A stretch of DNA of 7,340 bases from Bordetella parapertussis. Its GTDB lineage: Bacteria; Pseudomonadota; Gammaproteobacteria; Burkholderiales; Burkholderiaceae_C. The stretch lies in the NCBI GenBank assembly GCA_943328885.2, contig CALQBT020000129.1:1-7340 (forward strand), written 5' to 3'. The translations under genes were made by a program, and so were the position numbers. Below the pieces are notes generated by a model. The model was given only the letters and a program-made list of their open reading frames with translations. It was not told the DNA's origin and made no database searches. Shown piece after piece: positions 1-6,270 of this stretch; the first letter of the stretch is position 1; every line of letters begins with the position of its first letter.

Positions 1-70
1 CGTGTTGGTCTACCTGATGATGGCGCTGATCCTGCTGTGCAAGCCCAAGGGCTTGTTCGCCGCCGGATGA
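1..70 (+). CDS. livH: LivH-type permease, 3' end only
   Basis: Only the last 22 codons and the stop (TGA at 68-70) are in the window; the first complete codon begins at base 2. The readable peptide is a hydrophobic stretch (VLVYLMMALILLC) followed by KPKGLFAAG. A final membrane helix followed by a short 'xPxGLF' tail is the usual end of LivH/LivM-type inner-membrane permeases. The stop lies four bases before the livM start, and the order permease-permease-ATPase-ATPase matches livHMGF operons, so livH is the natural identity. The call rests largely on position, because so little protein is visible. In the complex this subunit would pair with LivM to form the transmembrane channel. Confidence 0.75.
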   Translation, partial: VLVYLMMALILLCKPKGLFAAG

Positions 71-74
71 CGCG

Positions 75-1061
75 ATGACCGACCGCTCACGCACCGTCTT
101 CGTCGCGCTGTGCGGCCTGGCGCTGGCGGCCTATCCCTTGGCAGCCGGCGCTTTCGGGCTGGACCTGGTCACGAAGATCATGGTCTACGCGATCTTCGCG
201 CTGAGTCTGGAGTTGCTGGTCGGCGCCACCGGTCTGGTGTGCTTCGGCCACGCGGCTTTTTTTGGCATCGGCGCCTACGCGGCATTGTTGCTGTCGCCCA
301 GCAGCGATGCGGCATCGCTGCTGTGGCTGCTGCCAGCCAGCGTCGGCGCTGCGGCGCTGTTTGCGCTGGCGATGGGCGCGCTGTCGCTGCGCACCCAGGG
401 TGTGTACTTCATCATGGTCACGCTGGCGTTTGCGCAGATGGCTTACTACGTGGTGCACGACACGCCGCTGGGCGGCGGCAGCGACGGCATCTACCTGTCG
501 GCCAAGCCGGTGCTGGTGATCGCGGGCCTGCGCTTGATCGACCTCGACCAGGCCTTGTCGATCTACTTCTTCACGCTGGCCTGCCTGGTGGCGGTGTTCG
601 GCTTTCTGGCGCTGCTGCTGCGCAGCCGCTTCGGCCGCGCGCTGGCTGGCATCAAGGCCAACGAGCAGCGCATGCGAGCAACCGGATTCTCGACCTACCC
701 GTACAAGCTGGCGGCCTTCGTGATCTCGGGCGGTATCGCCGGACTCGCGGGTTTTCTGTTCGGCGTCAAGGACGGCTACGTCAACCCCGAGTTGATGAGC
801 TGGCACTTGTCGGGCGCGGTGCTGATCATGATCATCCTCGGCGGCCTGGGCCACCTGCGCGGCGCGCTGATCGGCGCTTTCGCGTTCGCATTGCTGCAGG
901 AGTTCTTCAAGTCCGAGCTGATCTTCGGCGGCTTCGCCAAGCACTGGCACCTGGGACTGGGCCTGACGATCATCGCCAGCGTCGCGCTGCTGCCCCATGG
1001 GCTGGTGGGCTTGCCAGCGCGGTGGCGAGCGCGCCGGCAAGGCCGGGAGGCCGCGCTGTGA
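75..1061 (+). CDS. livM: Branched-chain amino acid type ABC transporter permease LivM
   Basis: This 328-residue inner-membrane permease is one of the two channel subunits of a HAAT-family ABC importer (branched-chain amino acids, amides or aromatic and other organic acids in different members). About eight to ten hydrophobic segments are visible, starting with residues 7-28 and 35-55. Family landmarks are GHAAFFGIGAY at 58-68, the glycine-rich PLGGGSDG at 131-138, the cytoplasmic coupling loop GRALAGIKANEQRMRATGF at about 188-205, and GGLGHLRGALIGA at 256-268. The C-terminus is short and basic (RWRARRQGR), consistent with a cytoplasmic end. The ATG at 75 follows the upstream stop by four bases, and the 3' end overlaps livG by four bases (GTGA, 1058-1061), so translation is probably coupled. 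The length is normal for a single-domain LivM. The substrate is not determinable here. Confidence 0.96.
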   Translation: MTDRSRTVFVALCGLALAAYPLAAGAFGLDLVTKIMVYAIFALSLELLVGATGLVCFGHAAFFGIGAYAALLLSPSSDAASLLWLLPASVGAAALFALAMGALSLRTQGVYFIMVTLAFAQMAYYVVHDTPLGGGSDGIYLSAKPVLVIAGLRLIDLDQALSIYFFTLACLVAVFGFLALLLRSRFGRALAGIKANEQRMRATGFSTYPYKLAAFVISGGIAGLAGFLFGVKDGYVNPELMSWHLSGAVLIMIILGGLGHLRGALIGAFAFALLQEFFKSELIFGGFAKHWHLGLGLTIIASVALLPHGLVGLPARWRARRQGREAAL

Positions 1062-1807
1062 GCCAGGACATCTTGCTGCGCGGCATCGGCATCACCCGGC
1101 GCTGGGGCGGCTTGGTCGCGGTCGACCAAGTGTCGATCGCGCTGACGCGCGGCGAGGTCCACGCGGTGATCGGCACCAACGGCGCTGGCAAATCAACGCT
1201 GATCAACATCCTGTCGGGTGAGATGCCCCCTTCGGCCGGTCAGGTCGAGCTGTCAGGCCAGGACGTCACCGCTTGGTCGCAACCCCGACGCGCCCGCGCC
1301 GGGCTGGGCCGCAGCTACCAGCGCAACACCATCTACCCCGGCTTCACGGTGTTCGAGAACTGCCGGCTGGCCGCCCAAGCCCGCCACCAGCAGCCCTGGG
1401 CTTGGTGGCAGAGCGCCCAGGCTTGCGAAGCGAGCCGGTCCGCCGCCCACGACAGCGCCCGCCGCGCCGGCCTGGACGATGTGCTCGACAGGGTCGCCGG
1501 CGCGCTATCGCATGGCCAGAAGCGCCAGCTCGAAATCGCGATGTGCCTGGCCACCGCGCCCAAGGTGCTGCTGCTCGACGAACCGCTGGCCGGCATGGGC
1601 GCCGAAGAGACCGAACGCATGCTCGCGCTGCTGGCCGAGCTCAAGACCAGCCACGCGATGCTGCTGGTCGAACACGACATGGACGCGGTGTTTCGCATCG
1701 CCGACCTGATCACCGTGATGGTCAACGGCACGGTGATCGCCAGTGGCACACCGCAGGCCGTTCGCAACAGTGCCGAGGTGCAAGTCGCCTACCTGGGGAC
1801 GCCATGA
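1058..1807 (+). CDS. livG: ABC transporter ATP-binding protein LivG
   Basis: This 249-residue cytoplasmic ATPase energises the LivHM channel as a heterodimer with LivF. All nucleotide-binding motifs are visible: Walker A GTNGAGKST at 39-47, Q-loop Gln88 (SYQRN), signature LSHGQ at 150-154, Walker B VLLLDEP at 170-176, D-loop AGMG at 178-181 and the switch histidine His206 in LVEHD. The signature has His where most ABC proteins have Gly (LSGGQ); LSHG/LSYG variants are common in LivG and UrtD proteins. The start is the GTG at 1058. It is preceded by a good Shine-Dalgarno sequence (GGGAGG, 1045-1050, seven bases of spacing) and overlaps the livM stop. The reading frame stays open far upstream through livM, but that part has no ABC character. 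Its own stop overlaps the livF start (ATGA, 1804-1807). Confidence 0.95.
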   Translation: MSQDILLRGIGITRRWGGLVAVDQVSIALTRGEVHAVIGTNGAGKSTLINILSGEMPPSAGQVELSGQDVTAWSQPRRARAGLGRSYQRNTIYPGFTVFENCRLAAQARHQQPWAWWQSAQACEASRSAAHDSARRAGLDDVLDRVAGALSHGQKRQLEIAMCLATAPKVLLLDEPLAGMGAEETERMLALLAELKTSHAMLLVEHDMDAVFRIADLITVMVNGTVIASGTPQAVRNSAEVQVAYLGTP

Positions 1808-2532
1808 ATCCCGACGAATCCGGCCCGGACCTGATCCTGCAAGCACAGGGGCTGCATGCCTGGTACGGGTCGAGCCATGTGCTGCACGGCGTCGACCTGG
1901 GCCTGGCACGCGGCCAGACCCTGGGTCTGCTGGGACGCAACGGCATGGGCAAGAGCACGCTGATCCGCACGCTGCTCGGCCATGTGACACAGCGCAGCGG
2001 CCGCATCACGCTGTTCGGCCAGGACTGCTCGCACGCCAAGCCGCACGAGGTGGCGCGCCGGGGGGTGGCCTATGTGCCCGAGGGCCGCGGTGTCTTCCCC
2101 AACCTCAGTGTTCGCGAAAACCTGTTGATGGCCGCCCGGCCCGGCCGCGACGGCCGACGCGACTGGCCTTGCGAGCGCGTGCTCGACACTTTCCCGCGGC
2201 TGGCGGAGCGCTTGGGCCATCTGGGCGCGCAGCTCTCGGGTGGCGAGCAGCAGATGCTGGCGATCGGCCGCGCGCTGATGACCCACCCCGAACTGCTGAT
2301 CCTCGACGAGGCCACCGAAGGCCTGGCACCGCTGATCGTGGCCGAGATCTGGCGCGTGATCGGCGAGGTCCGGGCCAGCGGCATCGCCACGCTGATCGTC
2401 GACCGCGATTACCGCCGCGTGCTGGCCCGTGCCGACCTGGCGCTGGTGCTGCAAAAAGGCCAGGTCGTGCTCGCAGGCAGCGCCGAAGAAGTGGCCGGCA
2501 GCGAGGCATTGGCGGGGTTTCTGGGGCTGTGA
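1804..2532 (+). CDS. livF: ABC transporter ATP-binding protein LivF
   Basis: This 242-residue cytoplasmic ATPase is the partner of LivG. Motifs are Walker A GRNGMGKST at 44-52, the LivF-typical VPEGRGVFP at 91-99 (Glu93 where other ABC proteins have the Q-loop glutamine), canonical signature LSGGEQQ at 144-150, and Walker B LLILDEA at 164-170 followed by TEGLAP. The switch (H-loop) histidine is absent: the equivalent stretch reads LIVDRD with Arg201 at that position. LivF proteins commonly lack this histidine (for example VEQN or VDKN), so this is a family trait more than damage. The ATG overlaps the livG stop (ATGA); GGGGA at 1795-1799 is a closely spaced ribosome site. This is the last gene of the liv cluster, and no binding-protein gene follows it. 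Confidence 0.95.
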   Translation: MNPDESGPDLILQAQGLHAWYGSSHVLHGVDLGLARGQTLGLLGRNGMGKSTLIRTLLGHVTQRSGRITLFGQDCSHAKPHEVARRGVAYVPEGRGVFPNLSVRENLLMAARPGRDGRRDWPCERVLDTFPRLAERLGHLGAQLSGGEQQMLAIGRALMTHPELLILDEATEGLAPLIVAEIWRVIGEVRASGIATLIVDRDYRRVLARADLALVLQKGQVVLAGSAEEVAGSEALAGFLGL

Positions 2533-2774
2533 GCCGCGTTGACCCGGGCCGAGGTCGGGCCGGCACACAGGCTCTGGCGTCGCCGCTCGACTGCGCGGAC
2601 CAGGCACGAGGCTGGGCCGCTGAGGGCCTGTTGGCAGCAGGCGCTGGCCCGCTGCAGAGGGAGATCCGAGCTCTCAGCGAAAATAAAGCTTGCGGGCAGC
2701 GGCGCAACCCACGAGGCCCGCGCACCGCCGCCCGCCGAATGCCGACAATGCCCTCCGCCGAGACAAGCCCGCGC
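2533..2774 (+). other. Intergenic spacer between livF and chaC
   Basis: No convincing gene is present in these 242 bases. Several GC-rich inverted repeats could end liv transcription: GCCTG at 2626-2630 with CAGGC at 2638-2642 (seven pairs if one G-U and one A-U are counted), nested within GGGCC at 2624-2628 and GGCCC at 2646-2650. Neither is followed by a T run, so an intrinsic terminator is not established. The only AT-rich patch is AAAATAAAG near 2680-2688, about 90 bases before the chaC start. It could hold a -10 element for chaC, but no matching -35 box is evident. Whether chaC is a separate unit or a distal liv gene is therefore open. Confidence 0.4.
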
Positions 2775-3500
2775 ATGGATCCTTTTGCACACCTTCCCCA
2801 CCTCCATGGCAAGCTGACGCCAGCCGACGAGTCCGCGCTGCGGGTCACGCTTGACATGCTCGCCGAATGGGACGAGCGAGCCCGCCTACTCGGCCGCCCT
2901 GGCGACTGGCGGCTGTCGAACCAGGCCATCGAGGCGTCCCGCCGCGCGGTGGTTGGCGCGCTCGATGAGCAGCAAGACTTCTGGGTCTTTTCCTACGGTT
3001 CGCTGATGTGGGACCCGGGCTTCCACTTTGTCGAAGTCCGGCTCGCCGAACTGCCCGGCCACCAGCGCCGATTCACCTTCAAGACCGACATCGGCCGCGG
3101 CTCGGCGCAGTATCCGGGCCTGATGCTCTCGCTCACCCCCAGCGAAGGCAGTTGTCAGGGCCTGGCGTTTCGCATCGCCGCAGACGCCGCAGACACCGAG
3201 ACCGCGATCATCTGGCGGCGCGAGATGGTCAGGGGCAGCTACAGCCCCGTGCGCTTGCCGGTGAGCACGCCCCAGGGCGATGTCAGAGCCCTGGTGTTTG
3301 CCGACAACCCGGGGTTCTACGACCATGTCGGCGAACTGCCGATCGACCAGACCGCAGCGATCATCGCGCAGGCATCAGGCATGCTCGGCACGAACCGCGA
3401 GTACCTCGAGCAGTTGGCGGTGCAACTCGGCAGGCTGGACATAGAGGATGCCTACCTGTCGAGCTTGCTACAACGGGTGCAGGCGATAGCCGCTGACTGA
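2775..3500 (+). CDS. chaC: ChaC-type gamma-glutamylcyclotransferase (glutathione-specific)
   Basis: This 241-residue cytosolic enzyme belongs to the ChaC family, which cleaves glutathione into 5-oxoproline and Cys-Gly. The fold's glycine-rich substrate loop is VFSYGSLMW at 71-79. It is followed by RFTFKTDIGRGS at 99-110 and PGLMLSL at 114-120. The catalytic glutamate is Glu150 in IWRREM, the position of the conserved WxREM glutamate in ChaC. The C-terminal ASGMLGTNREYLEQL at 200-214 also matches the ChaC tail. About 70 residues precede YGSL, similar to E. coli ChaC (231 residues in total, from memory). In-frame ATGs at 2739 and 2748 are possible alternatives; none of the three has a clear ribosome site, and 2775 was chosen because the peptide before it is Pro/Ser-rich and unlike the family. 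Its link to the liv genes is only adjacency. Confidence 0.9.
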   Translation: MDPFAHLPHLHGKLTPADESALRVTLDMLAEWDERARLLGRPGDWRLSNQAIEASRRAVVGALDEQQDFWVFSYGSLMWDPGFHFVEVRLAELPGHQRRFTFKTDIGRGSAQYPGLMLSLTPSEGSCQGLAFRIAADAADTETAIIWRREMVRGSYSPVRLPVSTPQGDVRALVFADNPGFYDHVGELPIDQTAAIIAQASGMLGTNREYLEQLAVQLGRLDIEDAYLSSLLQRVQAIAAD

Positions 3501-3533
3501 GCGCTCGCTGCACTGCGATACATCGAGCAACAA

Positions 3534-3550
3534 CAAGCCGGTCCGGCTTG
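3534..3550. terminator. Hairpin between convergent chaC and crotonase genes
   Basis: CAAGCCGGTCCGGCTTG is a perfect inverted repeat, effectively seven stem pairs with a three-base GTC loop. It sits in the 97-base gap between two convergent genes, where a bidirectional terminator is expected. Read on the minus strand it is followed by TTGTTGCTC, which is only weakly T-rich; on the plus strand no T run follows. Termination is therefore inferred mainly from position. A second imperfect stem (GACGCCGCT at 3566-3574 with AGCTGGCGTC at 3590-3599) overlaps the crotonase stop codon. Confidence 0.4.
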
Positions 3551-3597
3551 ATCGCTTGAAGCCTGGACGCCGCTGGGGCCTGAGGCTCAAGCTGGCG

Positions 3598-4398
3598 TCA
3601 AGCGCCTCGCTTGGCCGCCTCGCGCGCGGCACGAAAGGCCGTCATCCGCTGCCCGGGCTCAGCACCTTGGTAGGCGCTGGCAAACGCGTCGATGCCGGCG
3701 TCGATCGCCGCATCGCGCGGCAGATTTTCCCAGTCGTTGATCAATTTCTTCTGGATCCGCAATGCCTGCGTGCCGCCCTTGGCCAGGCTGGCCAGCCATT
3801 GCGCGACCGCCGCATCCAACTCGGATGCCGGCACCACGCGCTCGATCAGCCCCCATTGCAGCGCCTGCGCCGCGCCGAAGTTCTCGCCCAGCAGCAGCAT
3901 CTGGCGCGCCCGTCCCCAGCCCGTGAGGTGCGGCAGCAGCGCCGCCTCGACCACTGACGGGATGCCCAGGTGGACTTCGGGCATGCCGAACTGCGCGCTG
4001 TCCACCGCCACCCGCAGGTCGCAGGCCGCAGCCAGCTCCAGCCCGGCGCCCAGGGCGACGCCGTTGATGCGCGCGATCACCGGCGCCGGGAAGCGGCGCA
4101 CGGCCTCGCAGCAGCGGTGAACCCACGTGATGAAGTGCCTGGCGCCATCGGCGTCCAGGCCCGACATCTCGCCGATGTCGGCGCCGCCGACGAAAGCCCG
4201 GTCACCGGCGCCCGTGAGCACCAGCGCATGCAGTTCGACATCGGCCGCGAGCTCACCCAGTCTGGCGACAAAGTCCTGCATCAGCGCGCTGTTCAGGCTG
4301 TTGGCGCGACGCGCGTTGTCGATCGTCACATGGCAAATGCGAACGCCTGGGGCGAGGGTCTCGAAGCGGGTGTGGATTTTTTCGGTCATCGGCATCAT
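3598..4398 (-). CDS. Enoyl-CoA hydratase/isomerase (crotonase) family protein
   Basis: This 266-residue cytosolic protein has the standard length of a mono-functional crotonase, which binds acyl-CoA thioesters and most often adds water across a 2-enoyl-CoA. The first oxyanion-hole segment is AFVGGADIGEM at 68-78 and the second is NGVALGAGLELA at 112-123. Glu121 and Glu141 are 20 residues apart, the same spacing as the catalytic pair Glu144/Glu164 of rat mitochondrial hydratase, so hydratase chemistry is credible. Downstream, GIPSVVEAALLP at 145-156 replaces the usual PGxGG stretch, marking a subfamily. ATG codons at 4398, 4395 and 4389 are all possible starts (MMPM); none has a strong ribosome site. 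It is transcribed away from the FAH-family gene and towards chaC. The true substrate (fatty, alicyclic or aromatic-derived acyl-CoA) is not evident. Confidence 0.92.
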   Translation of the reverse strand: MMPMTEKIHTRFETLAPGVRICHVTIDNARRANSLNSALMQDFVARLGELAADVELHALVLTGAGDRAFVGGADIGEMSGLDADGARHFITWVHRCCEAVRRFPAPVIARINGVALGAGLELAAACDLRVAVDSAQFGMPEVHLGIPSVVEAALLPHLTGWGRARQMLLLGENFGAAQALQWGLIERVVPASELDAAVAQWLASLAKGGTQALRIQKKLINDWENLPRDAAIDAGIDAFASAYQGAEPGQRMTAFRAAREAAKRGA

Positions 4399-4508
4399 GG
4401 GTGAAGTGTCGCCGCTGAGCGCGGCAGCTGGGAACGGGCCGAGGCGATCTGGCTACACCGTCGCGTGTCACCACCACCAGCCAGTGGCCCGGCCCGGACG
4501 GGCGGAAG

Positions 4509-4526
4509 AACGCAGCGCGCTGCGTT
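4509..4526. promoter_or_regulatory. 18-bp perfect palindrome in the divergent intergenic region
   Basis: AACGCAGCGCGCTGCGTT equals its own reverse complement over all 18 bases; the flanks do not extend it. It lies in the 196-base region between the divergent crotonase (start 4398, minus) and FAH-family (start 4595, plus) genes, about 69 bases before the latter. A dimeric regulator binding here could act on both promoters. I do not recognise the site as belonging to a particular regulator family, and no regulator gene is in the window. No clear sigma-70 promoter could be placed on either strand of this region: TTGCCA at 4525-4530 has no -10 partner at the right distance. A chance GC-rich palindrome remains possible. 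Confidence 0.4.
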
Positions 4527-4594
4527 GCCATCGCGAAGGCTACATGATTGCGTCACAATGAGCCGAATCTTTCAACCCGCTGGGATCCATTGAC

Positions 4595-5446
4595 ATGAAA
4601 CTCATCAGTTTTGAACGCAAGGGCCGGACCGGTTTCGGTGCGGTGATCGACAGTGGCGTGGTCGACCTCGGCGCGGCTTTGGGCGGGCGTTTTGCCGACC
4701 TGCGGGCCTTGCTGGCGGCCGATGCGCTGGCCGAGGCCCGCGCCACTCTGGCCGGGCGCAGCGCCGACTTTGCGCTCGAAGGCCTGCACCTGCTGCCGGT
4801 GATCCCGAACCCAGGCAAGATCTGGTGTTGCGGGCTGAACTATGGCGAGCATGTGCGCGAGACCAACCAAGTGCTGACCGAGCAGCCGACCTTCTTCCTG
4901 CGCGTGGCCGACTCACAAGTCGGTCATGGCCAGGCCATCGTGCGGCCCAAGGAATCGAGCCAGCTCGATTTCGAGGCCGAGATCGCGATCATCATCGGCA
5001 AGCCTGGGCGGCGCATCGCCGAGGCCGATGTGTGGGGCCACATCGCCGGCTACAGCTGCTACAACGACGGCAGTGTGCGCGACTGGCAGCGCCACACTTC
5101 GCAGTGGGCACCGGGCAAGAATTTCTGGCGCACCGGCGGTTTCGGTCCCTGGATGGTGACGGCCGACGAGATCCCCGCGCGCACGGTGATGACCCTGGTC
5201 AGCCGGCTGAACGGCCAGGAGATGCAGCGCGCCACCACCGAGATGATGATCCACAGCATCGAGCGCCAGATCGCCTACGCCTCGACCGTCGCACCGCTGC
5301 AGGCGGGCGATGTGATCGTCACCGGCACGCCTGGCGGCGTGGGCGCGCGACGCGAACCGCCGGTCTGGATGAAGCCCGGCGACGTGATCGAGATCGAGGT
5401 CGACCGGATCGGCGTGTTGCGCAACACCGTCACCGACGAGGGTTGA
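4595..5446 (+). CDS. Fumarylacetoacetate hydrolase (FAH) family protein
   Basis: This 283-residue protein is a metal-dependent FAH-fold enzyme. Family members hydrolyse or decarboxylate 2,4-diketo or 2-oxo acids, for example acylpyruvases, fumarylpyruvate hydrolase and the hydroxyheptadienedioate isomerase/decarboxylase. An N-terminal domain (1-70) precedes the FAH core. Metal ligands are visible as Glu127 and Glu129 (DFEAEI) and Asp158 (YNDGS). NYGEHVRE at 82-89 supplies His86 and Glu89 with the spacing of the lid dyad described for FAHD1. Further landmarks are GKNF at 174-177, FGPWMVTADEI at 183-193, VTGTPGGVG at 242-250 and MKPGDVIEIEVDRIG at 259-273. The ATG at 4595 follows a weak TGGGAT ribosome site. 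Its place beside a crotonase and an acyl-CoA ligase suggests a late C-C cleavage step in a catabolic route, but the substrate is unknown. Confidence 0.93.
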   Translation: MKLISFERKGRTGFGAVIDSGVVDLGAALGGRFADLRALLAADALAEARATLAGRSADFALEGLHLLPVIPNPGKIWCCGLNYGEHVRETNQVLTEQPTFFLRVADSQVGHGQAIVRPKESSQLDFEAEIAIIIGKPGRRIAEADVWGHIAGYSCYNDGSVRDWQRHTSQWAPGKNFWRTGGFGPWMVTADEIPARTVMTLVSRLNGQEMQRATTEMMIHSIERQIAYASTVAPLQAGDVIVTGTPGGVGARREPPVWMKPGDVIEIEVDRIGVLRNTVTDEG

Positions 5447-5452
5447 GCTTGA

Positions 5453-5472
5453 AGCGGCGGCGCTGCGCCGCT
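5453..5472. terminator. GC-rich hairpin after the FAH-family gene
   Basis: AGCGGCG (5453-5459) pairs with CGCCGCT (5466-5472) around a six-base loop, starting seven bases after the FAH-family stop codon. It lies in the 80-base gap between convergent genes (FAH-family plus, vapC minus), a usual place for a terminator. No T run follows on either strand, so intrinsic termination is uncertain and the call is positional. Confidence 0.35.
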
Positions 5473-5526
5473 GCAGGGGTTCAAATTCAAGACCCGGTGC
5501 CGGCAGCGCGGTGCCAGGAGCGAGCG

Positions 5527-5973
5527 TCAGCCGACTTCAGGCTCAGGCAAGCCACGGGCCTCCCAAGGATTGACGATCTGAAGTCCCACGCCGTCGAAAT
5601 GCTTGTGGTTGCGTGTGGCCAAGGTGGCGCCGTGAACTAGACAGATTGCCGCAATCTGCGCATCAGCCATCGCGATCGGGTGGCCCGCCCGCTCGCGCTG
5701 CGCCACCATCTCGGCGTAGACCGAGGCCGCCGCCAAGTCGAAAGGCAAGACTCGGCTGGTGAAATCTTGCTCCAGCATGGCACAGACCGCTTGCGCCAAC
5801 TGCTGCTTGCGCGCGCCATCCGGCAGTCGAGCAACCCCGAACATCAGTTCGGCAGCAATCACAGCGGTCAAGCACAAGTCGCCAGCCATTCGAGCGTCAA
5901 GCCAGTTCAGTACCTGCTTCGCAGGCCTGGGACGCATGAGTTCAGACACGACGTTGGCGTCCAAAACAATCAC
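5527..5973 (-). CDS. vapC: VapC/FitB-like PIN-domain ribonuclease toxin
   Basis: This 148-residue PIN-domain protein is the toxin of a type II toxin-antitoxin pair; such toxins are Mg2+-dependent RNases, often cutting tRNA or rRNA, held inactive by VapB. Acidic active-site residues Asp5 (VLDANVVSEL), Glu42 (AAELMFGV) and Asp104 (AMADAQIAA) fall at the same residue numbers as in gonococcal FitB, as I recall that protein. The fourth FitB acid (Asp122) is Asn122 here, within LATRN; TRN is frequent in VapC proteins, so activity is still likely. The C-terminal IVNPW at 133-137 is also FitB-like. The start is GTG (5973-5971), overlapping the antitoxin stop by four bases (GTGA), with GAGGA at 5983-5987 nine bases upstream. 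Hand-counted GC in 60-base lines here is 57-58%, against 68-70% in neighbouring genes. Confidence 0.92.
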   Translation of the reverse strand: MIVLDANVVSELMRPRPAKQVLNWLDARMAGDLCLTAVIAAELMFGVARLPDGARKQQLAQAVCAMLEQDFTSRVLPFDLAAASVYAEMVAQRERAGHPIAMADAQIAAICLVHGATLATRNHKHFDGVGLQIVNPWEARGLPEPEVG

Positions 5974-6227
5974 TTGGCAGGATCCTCGCCGAGGTCCGCA
6001 GCACGGGTTGTCTCTGTCCGTTCAGGCAAGTCCAACACAACACCGCCCAGCGCGGAAAACCGGGCATGGATGCGACTGCCCAGGCCATCGGTCGCCATTG
6101 GCTGCGTCAGCACCTTGCGCAAGATGCTGCGCACCTCCTCCTCCATCGAGCGGCCATGCGCGGCTGCGACCAAGCGCAGCTTGTCCTTGATGGCGGGATC
6201 GACATTTCGAATGGTCAAGGTGCTCAT
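5970..6227 (-). CDS. vapB: VapB/FitA-like ribbon-helix-helix antitoxin
   Basis: This 85-residue antitoxin of the adjacent VapC would neutralise the toxin and repress its own promoter. The N-terminal beta strand TLTIRNVD (3-10) followed by two helices including HGRSMEEEVRSIL (24-36) is the ribbon-helix-helix DNA-binding fold. The arrangement IRN...GRS.E.E.R.IL matches FitA. The C-terminal part (about 50-85, with LGGVVLDLPER at 60-70) is the expected toxin-binding tail. The start ATG at 6227 is well supported by AAGGA at 6236-6240, eight bases upstream. The stop codon overlaps the toxin start, giving antitoxin-first coupled translation typical of these pairs. It lies 87 bases downstream of the acyl-CoA synthetase on the same strand. 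One 60-base line counted within the gene is 60% GC, below the catabolic genes around it. Confidence 0.93.
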   Translation of the reverse strand: MSTLTIRNVDPAIKDKLRLVAAAHGRSMEEEVRSILRKVLTQPMATDGLGSRIHARFSALGGVVLDLPERTETTRAADLGEDPAK

Positions 6228-6235
6228 CGCAGATT

Positions 6236-6240
6236 TCCTT
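6236..6240 (-). promoter_or_regulatory. Shine-Dalgarno site of vapB
   Basis: On the minus strand this reads AAGGA, eight bases before the vapB ATG at 6227. It is among the clearest ribosome sites in the window and fixes the antitoxin start. Confidence 0.65.
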
Positions 6241-6270
6241 GGCTGATAAACAGAGCCGCTTTGGCCGAGT

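Noticed and set aside
87..1040. Long open frame on the minus strand opposite livM (317 residues)
   Set aside because: It is Gln/Arg/His-rich with no domain or membrane character and lies fully antisense to a well-supported permease. Such frames are a by-product of high-GC codon use.
110..1057. Upstream in-frame extension of livG through livM
   Set aside because: The extension is Arg/Gly-rich with no ABC motifs. The GTG at 1058 has a good ribosome site and gives the normal LivG length.
1743..2738. Upstream in-frame extension of chaC through livF
   Set aside because: It is Arg/Pro-rich sequence in the wrong frame of livF with no family similarity; ChaC homology begins only after about 2775.
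2539..2817. Possible 92-residue plus-strand gene between livF and chaC
   Set aside because: It has no recognisable domain or ribosome site and runs into the supported chaC start in another frame.
3556..4404. Plus-strand open frames opposite the crotonase gene
   Set aside because: They are antisense to a full-length crotonase with intact catalytic residues, and their translations are low-complexity Arg/Ala/Gln-rich.
4543..4559. Possible CRP-like site (TGTGA on the minus strand near 4558)
   Set aside because: Only one half-site matches; the other arm, TCATG, is at the wrong spacing for TGTGA-N6-TCACA.
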